From Saprospiraceae bacterium (GTDB lineage Bacteria; Bacteroidota; Bacteroidia; Chitinophagales; Saprospiraceae), in assembly GCA_029262975.1 (NCBI GenBank), contig JAJCYJ010000740.1, forward strand, positions 1 to 7,615: a stretch of DNA of 7,615 bases. Reading direction: 5' to 3'. The notes beneath the pieces were generated by a model that made no database searches, had not been told where the DNA came from, and saw nothing but the letters and a program-made list of their open reading frames with translations. A program made the translations under genes and the position numbers. The stretch's first letter is position 1. The number at the start of each line of letters is the position of its first letter. Below are positions 1 to 5,591 of this stretch, piece after piece.

Positions 1-185
1 AGGTTTTCAAATTTCTCCTCGGTGTCTATTTTAGCAGAAATCCCTGTTTGTTTCAATATCTTATCTGATGTCTTCCAAATAAATTCTTTCAAATTTTGTT
101 CCCAGGCATTCCTGTATTCCACCACTTGTTTTAAGATGCTAGTATACCGTGATGCCCTCTCTTTGATGGCCGTATATTTTTTCAT
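1..185 (-). CDS. Unrecognised protein, N-terminal part, directly downstream of coaX
   Basis: An open frame begins at an ATG at 185-183 and runs off the left edge without a stop, giving 61 complete codons. The translation starts MKKYTAIKERASRYTSIL and is rich in Lys, Glu, Gln and Arg, with many aromatic residues (Tyr, Trp, Phe). It looks helical and soluble: no signal peptide or membrane segment is visible. I do not recognise a family. The start lies one base after the coaX stop, which implies translational coupling and co-transcription. An ATG five bases earlier (190-188) overlaps the coaX stop but runs into TGA after two codons, so it is not the start. The plus-strand open frame over the same bases encodes a hydrophobic, Cys/Phe-rich peptide and is most likely a shadow. 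The C-terminal part lies outside the window, so no function is proposed. Confidence 0.7.
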   Translation of the reverse strand, partial: MKKYTAIKERASRYTSILKQVVEYRNAWEQNLKEFIWKTSDKILKQTGISAKIDTEEKFEN

Positions 186-186
186 T

Positions 187-972
187 TCATTTTTTATTGC
201 GAATTAAAAGTACATCTTCTAACATATACTTTAAGCCATTTAGCGTCAACTCTGTATCTATTTTATAAAAGACGTTTTGCAATGGTTTCATTACAAATGA
301 CAACCCTCCTGTTGCAATTGCTACATACTCCTCCCCGACTTCTTCCCGTATCTTCTTTATCAGTTCTTTTGCCATTCCCACATACCCCCAGAGAATCCCA
401 GCTTGCATCGCGTGGGTAGTGTGCATGCCGATAACAGATGCTGGTAGTTCCAAAGGAATTTCCGGAAGTTGAGCTGTATTGCTCGAAAGAGCCTTCATGG
501 CTGTTTTAATCCCTGGGGCTATAGCTACACCAAGAATATATCCTGTCTTATCTACTGTCGTAAATGTAAGTGCGGTTCCAAAATCAACAACAATACAAGG
601 ACGATTAAATTGTCTGAAAGCTGCATATGCATTTGACACAAGGTCTGTCCCTATTTCATATGGTCTTGGGACTTTATAACTTAATTCATCATACAAGTTT
701 GGCCCGACAGAAATGACTTTGTATCTAAAAATAAATTCGAGCACCTCAATCATACTTTCTCTCAGAACAGGAACAACCGAACTCAAAATCACACCTGTTA
801 CCTCTTTTTTCTTTAATCCTGATTCTAAAAGACGATTTCTTATTTCTACATCATAAAAAACTTTACAATCGTCCGTCACGTTAGTCGGCATTCTCCAAAA
901 GTGTTCCCACTTTCCGTTTTTATTAATCCCAAGAACAACATTGGAGTTACCAATATCTACAGCTATTATCAT
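187..972 (-). CDS. coaX: Type III pantothenate kinase (CoaX)
   Basis: This cytoplasmic enzyme phosphorylates pantothenate with ATP, the first step of CoA synthesis. At 261 residues it has the usual length for the family, which belongs to the ASKHA fold. The N terminus MIIAVDIGNSNVVLGI carries the phosphate-1 motif with Asp6. Further family motifs are the EIGTD segment (106-110), VVDFGTALT (128-136) with the second conserved Asp at 130, the GVAIAPGI loop (148-155), a QAGILWGYVG helix (190-199) and the adenosine-side ATGG (220-223). Known members need a monovalent cation and are not inhibited by CoA; both are family knowledge. An in-frame TGA lies a few codons upstream and DIGNSN sits right after the start, so the start is firm. 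It is followed after one base by an unrecognised gene. No paralogous type I or II kinase is visible here. Confidence 0.96.
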   Translation of the reverse strand: MIIAVDIGNSNVVLGINKNGKWEHFWRMPTNVTDDCKVFYDVEIRNRLLESGLKKKEVTGVILSSVVPVLRESMIEVLEFIFRYKVISVGPNLYDELSYKVPRPYEIGTDLVSNAYAAFRQFNRPCIVVDFGTALTFTTVDKTGYILGVAIAPGIKTAMKALSSNTAQLPEIPLELPASVIGMHTTHAMQAGILWGYVGMAKELIKKIREEVGEEYVAIATGGLSFVMKPLQNVFYKIDTELTLNGLKYMLEDVLLIRNKK

Positions 973-1155
973 TAGAGTTAGTAATCAATTATTGTTAACA
1001 TGAATATTCTGAAACCATTCTTAACATCAACTTCCTCAATGTACGTTTCTATCCTGTATACAACCAGAAGATATTAGTAACATAATGTCTTCATTACCTG
1101 ATGCCTAAATCAGTGATATTGTATTGAGAATTAATGAATACGTGAAAATAGCAAA

Positions 1156-1305
1156 ATGTCTGCTTTTAAGAAATATCACAAAATATTAGATATGTGTCAG
1201 GACTCAGATCTGGCCCTGCAATTGGTTACTATCCTATATAACATAAATGAAAAAACACGCCCTATTAGACAGCGTTCCAGGGTAATCCTACAAGTAAAAC
1301 AATAG
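1156..1305 (+). CDS. Possible 49-residue small ORF, doubtful
   Basis: An ATG at 1156 opens a 49-codon frame ending at TAG 1303-1305, just before the convergent end of metK. The peptide starts MSAFKKYHKILDMC. Its first half looks like an amphipathic helix and its end is basic (RPIRQRSRV). I recognise no family. An in-frame TGA six codons upstream closes the frame. No Bacteroidota-type promoter or ribosome binding sequence is visible in front of it, and a possible metK terminator overlaps its 3' part on the other strand. It could be a small protein, a remnant of a decayed gene, or chance. Confidence 0.15.
   Translation: MSAFKKYHKILDMCQDSDLALQLVTILYNINEKTRPIRQRSRVILQVKQ
1250..1275 (-). terminator. 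Weak terminator-like hairpin downstream of metK
   Basis: Read on the minus strand, ACGC (1275-1272) can pair with GCGT (1260-1257) around an 11-nt loop. A run of six T follows one base later (1255-1250). The stem is only four base pairs, so the call rests mainly on the T tract and on its position about 46 bp past the metK stop. Confidence 0.3.
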
Positions 1306-1320
1306 TTTAGTTCGCTTTTT

Positions 1321-2577
1321 TTAAATTTTAAAAGCTTTCTTAACCTTGGCTACAAAATCCAATTTTTCCCATGGGAAAGTTTCGATTTTAATCTTTTTTA
1401 CATTTCCGGAACCGTCCTTGAAGGTAACTTCTTTTTTTTCTGGTGTACGTCCCATATGCCCATATGCAGCGCATTCAGTATAGATAGGTGTCCTTAATTT
1501 TAATCTTTTCTCAATCGCATACGGTCTCATGTCAAATATCTGCTGCACTTTTCTTGCGATCTGACCATCATTGAGTTTGACCTTGGAAGATCCATAAGTA
1601 TTGACATAAATATTAGTTGGTTTGGCAACACCAATGGCATAAGATACCTGAACTAAGATTTCATCGCAAACTCCAGCGGCAACAAGGTTTTTGGCTATAT
1701 GTCTGGTTGCATAAGCTCCTGAACGGTCAACTTTTGAAGGGTCTTTACCTGAAAAAGCTCCACCACCATGAGCGCCTTTCCCACCATAAGTGTCGACTAT
1801 AATTTTCCGTCCTGTTAATCCAGTATCACCATGAGGTCCCCCAATTACAAATTTACCGGTTGGATTTATGTAGTATTTAATCTTATCATTAAAGAGTTTT
1901 TTAATGCTGGTGGAACATTGTTTTTTAACCGCAGGAATGATAGAATTAATAATATCCTTTTTGATGATAGCGAGCATTTTGGTGTCACTCTTTTCAAATT
2001 CATCATGTTGGGTACTTATTACAATCGAGTCAATACGAATCGGTTTATTGTCGTCGCTATATTCGATGGTCACCTGGGATTTAGCATCAGGACGCAAATA
2101 CTTCATTTTCCTGCCTGCCTTTCTTACCCTTGCCAATTCTATCAATAATTTATGAGATAGATCCAAGGCCAACGGCATATAATTTTCTGTTTCATTCGTA
2201 GCATACCCAAACATCATCCCCTGATCACCTGCTCCCTGGTCCTCTTTTTTAGTTTTTTCTACACCCCTATTAATGTCAGGGCTTTGTTCGTGAATGGAAG
2301 AAAAAACACCACAGCTATTTGCTTCGAACATATATTCAGATTTCGTATATCCTATATGTTTGATTACGTCTCGAGCAATCTGCTGGACGTCGAGATAGGT
2401 TTTTGATTTAACCTCACCTGCGAGCACTACCTGCCCGGTAGTTACAAGAGTCTCACAAGCAACTTTCGAGTTCGGATCAAAAGCAATAAAGTGATCAACC
2501 AAGGCATCAGAAATTTGATCTGATACTTTATCAGGATGTCCTTCAGAAACTGATTCAGATGTGAATAGATAGGGCAT
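1321..2577 (-). CDS. metK: S-adenosylmethionine synthetase (methionine adenosyltransferase)
   Basis: MetK joins methionine and ATP to make SAM, releasing phosphate and pyrophosphate; it acts in the cytoplasm, normally as a dimer of dimers. All three family domains are intact. The N terminus reads FTSESVSEGHPDKVSDQ with ATP-contacting His14 and metal-binding Asp16. The signature GAGDQGMMFGYA lies at 115-126, the GGPHGDTGLTGRKI block at 246-259, and the P-loop-like GGGAFSGKDPSKVDRS at 271-286. At 418 residues it is some 30 longer than the E. coli enzyme; longer forms are familiar in Bacteroidota. The start fits the conserved N terminus exactly. It lies 40 bp after the FAHD1-like gene in the same direction, probably as the last gene of a ridA-trpS-hydrolase-metK unit. 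That 40-bp gap is too short for a SAM riboswitch. No frameshift or missing active-site residue is seen. Confidence 0.98.
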   Translation of the reverse strand: MPYLFTSESVSEGHPDKVSDQISDALVDHFIAFDPNSKVACETLVTTGQVVLAGEVKSKTYLDVQQIARDVIKHIGYTKSEYMFEANSCGVFSSIHEQSPDINRGVEKTKKEDQGAGDQGMMFGYATNETENYMPLALDLSHKLLIELARVRKAGRKMKYLRPDAKSQVTIEYSDDNKPIRIDSIVISTQHDEFEKSDTKMLAIIKKDIINSIIPAVKKQCSTSIKKLFNDKIKYYINPTGKFVIGGPHGDTGLTGRKIIVDTYGGKGAHGGGAFSGKDPSKVDRSGAYATRHIAKNLVAAGVCDEILVQVSYAIGVAKPTNIYVNTYGSSKVKLNDGQIARKVQQIFDMRPYAIEKRLKLRTPIYTECAAYGHMGRTPEKKEVTFKDGSGNVKKIKIETFPWEKLDFVAKVKKAFKI

Positions 2578-2617
2578 AATATTAATTAATTATTATAATC
2601 CGCGAAGATGTAAAATC

Positions 2618-3226
2618 CTACTTTATATCGGTAACTAATAGGCAATTATCATTGAGAAATAATTCAAATATGTCCCCTTTCGCTATAGGACCGACACCTT
2701 CTGGTGTACCTGTATAGATTAGATCACCTTTGTGCAACGTAATCCTGTGAGATACAAAACTGATGACTTCAGATACATCAAATATCATATCCCTGGCAAA
2801 TCCGTGTTGTACTATTTGTCCATTTTTCTTGACTTTTATTTCACTCGATAAAATCGAATCAAAGGGCATTTCAACGAACGATCCGATTGCAGCACTATAA
2901 TCAAAACTTTTCGCAAGCTCCCAGGGCCATCGATTAGCTTTGCATTGATCCTGTATATCTCGAGCAGTAAAATCAATCCCTACTGAAACTCCGTTGATAA
3001 AATCCTTCACTCTTTCTTTAGGCAAGCTTTTAGCTGACTTACTAATTCTAACAACTATTTCACCTTCGTAATGTATATTTTTAGAAAATTCAGGATAATA
3101 AAAAGTTAAGCCATTGGGCAAAAGTGCCGTTTTTGGCTTCATAAAAATGACAGGCAAGTCTGGCACTTCACTGTTCATCTCTTTAGCATGTCTGGCATAA
3201 TTCTTTCCTACACAAATAATTTTCAT
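2618..3226 (-). CDS. Fumarylacetoacetate hydrolase family protein, FAHD1/YcgM-like
   Basis: This 202-residue protein is a single FAH catalytic domain of the short FAHD1 type, not a full fumarylacetoacetase. The likely divalent-metal ligands are Glu54 and Glu56 in HYEGEIVV and Asp85 in GIDFTARD. The stretch TARDIQDQC (87-95), the KSFD motif with Lys106, and TGTPEGVGP (172-180) match FAHD1-like acylpyruvate hydrolases / oxaloacetate decarboxylases closely. The probable role is C-C bond cleavage of acylpyruvates or handling of oxaloacetate in the cytoplasm; the exact substrate cannot be read from sequence, and other family members act in aromatic degradation. No aromatic-catabolic genes lie nearby, which favours the central-metabolism role. 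It starts 14 bp after trpS and ends 40 bp before metK, so it is probably co-transcribed. An ATG slightly upstream runs into TGA after two codons, supporting this start. Confidence 0.9.
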   Translation of the reverse strand: MKIICVGKNYARHAKEMNSEVPDLPVIFMKPKTALLPNGLTFYYPEFSKNIHYEGEIVVRISKSAKSLPKERVKDFINGVSVGIDFTARDIQDQCKANRWPWELAKSFDYSAAIGSFVEMPFDSILSSEIKVKKNGQIVQHGFARDMIFDVSEVISFVSHRITLHKGDLIYTGTPEGVGPIAKGDIFELFLNDNCLLVTDIK

Positions 3227-3240
3227 ATCATCGAAATCTT

Positions 3241-4248
3241 CTAATTCTTGACCTTCATAAGGCCTATAAGATCCTTCACCTCATTGACAGTCTCCTGTGC
3301 TTTTTTTCTGATTACTGCTGATGAAGCTCTTATTTGATCTTTTAGCTTTCTTTTGTCCGCAGCAAGTTCTTTTCTTCTTTCTTTAAAAGGAGCCAACATG
3401 TCGACAATTGCATCACTTACTGATTCTTTAAGGTCTGAATATTTAATTGTGCCGCTGTAATAATCGTCTTCATGCTGTTTAATTAAGGAAGCATCTGCTT
3501 TTGTAGCTTTTAATAATTCGAAGAGGTTATCGATTCCGTCACTCATCTTGCCTTCTTCTGCAGTTCCGGTGTCGGTAACCGCAGAGCGAATTTGTTTTCG
3601 AATCCGTTGTTCTTCTTCAAATACATTAATAATATGTTTGCGCCCAGCACTTTTACTCATTTTTCGTGTAGGGTCCGCAGTTGATCTGATTTTTGGTGTC
3701 GCAGTGTAGAGTGCGTCAGGCAAAACGAAATACTCTTTACCTACTGTACTGTTAAATCTCTGTGCAATATTCCTCGTTAACTCAAGATGTTGCTCCTGAT
3801 CTTTTCCAACAGGCACTTTATCAGCCTTATAAATAAGAATATCCGCAGCTTGTAATACGGGATAGCCTAATAATCCAGCTGAAATGAATTGATCATTGCC
3901 CAGCACATTTTCAGATTGACTTTTATCCTTGAATTGAGTCATTCTGGTTAATTGTCCATAAGAACAAAAGCAGTTAAAAATCCATCCTAATTCTGCGTGT
4001 TCCGGAACAAGAGACTGTATAAATAAATTTTCTGGTGTTATTCCGACAGCGACTAAATCCATTATCAAATCCCATGTATGCTCTCTCAATTTTTTGATAT
4101 CATAGGGCATTGTAATAGCGTGGTAATCAACGATACCATACATGCATTTATACTCGGATTGTAAATCTACCCAGTTCTTGACAGCACCAAAATAATTGCC
4201 TAAATGCATTTCTCCGGTAGGCTGTATACAAGAAAGTACAGTCTTCAT
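3241..4248 (-). CDS. trpS: Tryptophanyl-tRNA synthetase
   Basis: TrpS is a class Ic aminoacyl-tRNA synthetase that activates tryptophan with ATP and charges tRNA-Trp. The 335-residue length is standard for bacterial TrpS. The Rossmann domain begins SCIQPTGEMHLGNYFGA, with the HIGH-type signature as HLGN at 15-18. Motifs GYPVLQAADI (128-137) and PVGKDQEQHLELTR (146-159) line the tryptophan/ATP pocket in the family. The KMSKS loop is a perfect KMSKS at 196-200. The C-terminal part is helical and highly charged, as expected for the anticodon-binding region. It follows ridA by 19 bp and precedes the FAHD1-like gene by 14 bp, all in one direction. I see no T-box or Trp-codon-rich leader peptide in front of it, so it is probably expressed with its neighbours rather than by tryptophan attenuation. 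The gene looks intact. Confidence 0.98.
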   Translation of the reverse strand: MKTVLSCIQPTGEMHLGNYFGAVKNWVDLQSEYKCMYGIVDYHAITMPYDIKKLREHTWDLIMDLVAVGITPENLFIQSLVPEHAELGWIFNCFCSYGQLTRMTQFKDKSQSENVLGNDQFISAGLLGYPVLQAADILIYKADKVPVGKDQEQHLELTRNIAQRFNSTVGKEYFVLPDALYTATPKIRSTADPTRKMSKSAGRKHIINVFEEEQRIRKQIRSAVTDTGTAEEGKMSDGIDNLFELLKATKADASLIKQHEDDYYSGTIKYSDLKESVSDAIVDMLAPFKERRKELAADKRKLKDQIRASSAVIRKKAQETVNEVKDLIGLMKVKN

Positions 4249-4267
4249 AGGACGTATTGTGTTTTAT

Positions 4268-4654
4268 CTAATTAGGTTTTACAGCAATTGCTGAAATTTC
4301 TACATTAACATATTTCGGCAATGCACTTACTTCGACAAGCGCTCTTACTGGTGCACTTTCTTCATCAAAGTAGGATGCATATACGGTATTGATTCTTGTA
4401 TAATGTTGCATATTTTTAACGAATACAGAACATTTAACGACATCTTCAAAAGTCAAGCCGGCATTATCTAAAATAGCGGCGAGATTTTTCATGACCTGAT
4501 GGGTCTCTTCTTCAATTGAATTGATCACCAGGGCTCCATTATTCGGATCCAACGCAATTTGACCGGAGATATAAAGCGTATTGCCGGCCATGACAGACTG
4601 ATTATAAGGACCAACAGGCTTTGGTGCCTTGTCTGTATTTAGTATCTTCTTCAT
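4268..4654 (-). CDS. ridA: Rid family reactive intermediate/imine deaminase
   Basis: RidA-type proteins form small cytoplasmic trimers that hydrolyse reactive enamine/imine intermediates such as 2-aminoacrylate, made by PLP enzymes like threonine/serine dehydratase, and so protect other PLP enzymes. The 128 residues match the family length. Visible family features are GPYNQ (15-19) with Tyr17, YISGQI (28-33), the catalytic-type Arg104 in APVRALVEV (101-109), and LPKYVNVEISAIA (112-124) with Glu119. The Arg places it with the active RidA class rather than subgroups lacking it; the true substrate is inferred. The start matches the family N terminus. It is the first gene of the ridA-trpS-FAHD1-like-metK set and lies only about 20 bp below the T tract of the hairpin that follows rpmF, so where its promoter lies is unclear. 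Confidence 0.93.
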   Translation of the reverse strand: MKKILNTDKAPKPVGPYNQSVMAGNTLYISGQIALDPNNGALVINSIEEETHQVMKNLAAILDNAGLTFEDVVKCSVFVKNMQHYTRINTVYASYFDEESAPVRALVEVSALPKYVNVEISAIAVKPN

Positions 4655-4674
4655 AGGATTTATTAATACAAATT

Positions 4675-4716
4675 AAAAAGCCCCAACGTTATAAGATCGA
4701 AGGGGCGATGTTTTTT
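4675..4716 (-). terminator. Intrinsic terminator after rpmF, bidirectional in form
   Basis: GCCCC (4680-4684) and GGGGC (4702-4706) form a five-pair GC stem around a 17-nt loop, which can add two inner C-G pairs across a 2x2 mismatch. Read on the minus strand the stem is followed by five T (4679-4675), fitting rho-independent termination about 30 bp past the rpmF stop. Read on the plus strand it is followed after four bases by six T (4711-4716), but no plus-strand gene needs it. ridA starts 20 bp further on, so some read-through or an overlapping promoter is required for the downstream genes. Confidence 0.75.
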
Positions 4717-4719
4717 CAT

Positions 4720-4749
4720 ACAATATAATGACGGGATTTAGTCCTCGTC
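4720..4749 (-). promoter_or_regulatory. Weak candidate promoter for ridA, upstream of the hairpin
   Basis: On the minus strand, TTG inside the last rpmF codons is followed after 22 bp by TATATTGT (4727-4720), a partial match to the Bacteroidota -7 box TAnnTTTG (four of six fixed bases). A transcript from here would begin before the hairpin at 4675-4716 and carry it in its leader. The match is weak and no better candidate was found between rpmF and ridA. Confidence 0.15.
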
Positions 4750-4932
4750 CAATTCTGCTTGAATAACTACCTGACCTTTATAATACATATTGCCGTCATG
4801 CCAGTATGCTCTATGATATAGGTGAGGTTCTCCAGTTGTCCTGCATATTGCAACTTGAGGAGGAGTAGCCTTTTTGTGAGTTCTTCTCTTTCGCTTACGC
4901 TGTTTGGATATTCTACTCTTAGGATGTGCCAT
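4738..4932 (-). CDS. rpmF: 50S ribosomal protein L32
   Basis: L32 is a small protein of the large ribosomal subunit. The 64-residue product begins MAHPKSRISKQRKRKRRTHK, the standard strongly basic rRNA-binding N terminus. The rest follows the Bacteroidota pattern, with TTGEPHLYHRAYWHDG (32-47) and GQVVIQA (53-59), ending in an acidic tail, DED. Only one cysteine (Cys29) remains, so the four-cysteine zinc ribbon of the other L32 type is absent; this is the zinc-independent form. It starts 15 bp after yceD, the usual partner, and both are probably read from the promoter at 5506-5537. A strong hairpin follows. The plsX and fabH genes that often come next in bacteria are not present here. Confidence 0.97.
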   Translation of the reverse strand: MAHPKSRISKQRKRKRRTHKKATPPQVAICRTTGEPHLYHRAYWHDGNMYYKGQVVIQAELDED

Positions 4933-4947
4933 TAATCTATAATTATC

Positions 4948-5478
4948 TTATTCTAAATTCAATTTTCCTAACTCTTCCCATGGATTTTTACCAGTAGAAG
5001 AAGTTGTGTTATGAGTTGTATTGCTCAGGCTTTTCAAAACCTCTTTGTCACAATAAATTTCATCTTCCACTACACAATTCCTTACATTCTTAATAGGCAA
5101 ATTAAGGTGAATCGCCTCATTCATAAAAGGACTCAAATCGATATGGCTCGTTTTTGGATCGAGGTAGTAAATCTCCGGATCTGAATTATCATCCGCAAGT
5201 TCAGTCATTTTTAATATGACGCGATCCTCAAATTCCATAGAAACCTGAATCTCGGAAAGACATCGGTCACATGGAGCCATAAAATATCCTGTACATTCCA
5301 TAATAAGCACGACCATCCGATCTTGCTTATCAAATTGTACATTTATCCTAAAGTGCCCTTCTTCTATCTTCGACATTTCGAAGCGTGAAAAGAAAGAATT
5401 ATCAAGAATAAAGCTGAAATGATGATTTCCGTTAGAAAGTCCAAGATATGGTATGGCGAACTCACTTTGAGTCTTCAT
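4948..5478 (-). CDS. yceD: YceD/DUF177 family protein
   Basis: The 176-residue product is a DUF177 (YceD) protein. The diagnostic piece is MAPCDRCLSEI (67-77) with Cys70 and Cys73, followed by the acidic middle, DLSPFMNEAIHLNLP (114-128), a second cysteine pair (Cys135, Cys143) and a C-terminal NPWEELGKL (165-173) like the family's usual ending. No signal peptide or membrane segment is present, so it should be cytoplasmic. DUF177 proteins are linked to 23S rRNA accumulation and large-subunit assembly and are very often encoded just before rpmF, exactly as here (15-bp gap). Whether the cysteines bind metal is inference. The start is supported by a well-placed promoter that would give a leader of about 20 nt. 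The gene symbol is by family name; the biochemical activity is not established from sequence. Confidence 0.9.
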   Translation of the reverse strand: MKTQSEFAIPYLGLSNGNHHFSFILDNSFFSRFEMSKIEEGHFRINVQFDKQDRMVVLIMECTGYFMAPCDRCLSEIQVSMEFEDRVILKMTELADDNSDPEIYYLDPKTSHIDLSPFMNEAIHLNLPIKNVRNCVVEDEIYCDKEVLKSLSNTTHNTTSSTGKNPWEELGKLNLE

Positions 5479-5505
5479 CTACATCCAACTTTTTAAAATG
5501 GTGCG

Positions 5506-5537
5506 CAAAGATAATACTTGTAATCTAATATATCCAA
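5506..5537 (-). promoter_or_regulatory. Bacteroidota-type promoter for yceD-rpmF
   Basis: On the minus strand TTG (5537-5535) is followed after 21 bp by TATCTTTG (5513-5506), a perfect match to the -7 consensus TAnnTTTG with a -33 TTG at acceptable distance. Transcription would start near 5500-5498, about 20 nt before the yceD ATG at 5478. This is the best promoter in the window and supports assignment to Bacteroidota. Confidence 0.75.
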
Positions 5538-5591
5538 GAAATGCAGTATTCCTGACTCTTTTGGGGAATAAATTTTTCATCTGACTATTTT

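Larger units (their letters stand above)
973..1320. other. 348-bp region without a convincing gene, between metK and coaX
   Basis: This AT-rich stretch separates the end of metK from the start of coaX. It holds a weak terminator-like hairpin just after metK (1250-1275), a 49-codon plus-strand ORF of doubtful reality (1156-1305), a TGTTAACA palindrome (993-1000) and two near-identical 10-bp repeats, TTAACATGAA at 995-1004 and TTAACATCAA at 1021-1030. A coaX promoter should lie in the low-coordinate part, but I find no good match to TTG plus TAnnTTTG. No tRNA-like or riboswitch-like structure was recognised by eye. Confidence 0.6.

Noticed and set aside
22..207. 61-codon plus-strand open frame at the left end
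   Set aside because: It encodes a hydrophobic Cys/Phe-rich peptide antisense to the frame coupled to coaX and has no promoter. A small membrane peptide cannot be fully excluded, but the minus-strand reading fits the context better.
1831..2155. Plus-strand open frames of 83 and 105 codons inside metK
   Set aside because: They are antisense to a fully conserved metK, have no recognisable product and no promoter.
2578..2617. SAM riboswitch in front of metK
   Set aside because: Only 40 bp separate metK from the gene before it, the sequence is almost pure A/T, and no aptamer-like stems are present.
5547..5570. TATTCC/GGAATA hairpin downstream of fumC as a terminator
   Set aside because: The 6-bp stem is AT-rich and on the minus strand, where fumC is read, no T tract follows it. 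The T run lies on the plus-strand side, where there is no gene to terminate.
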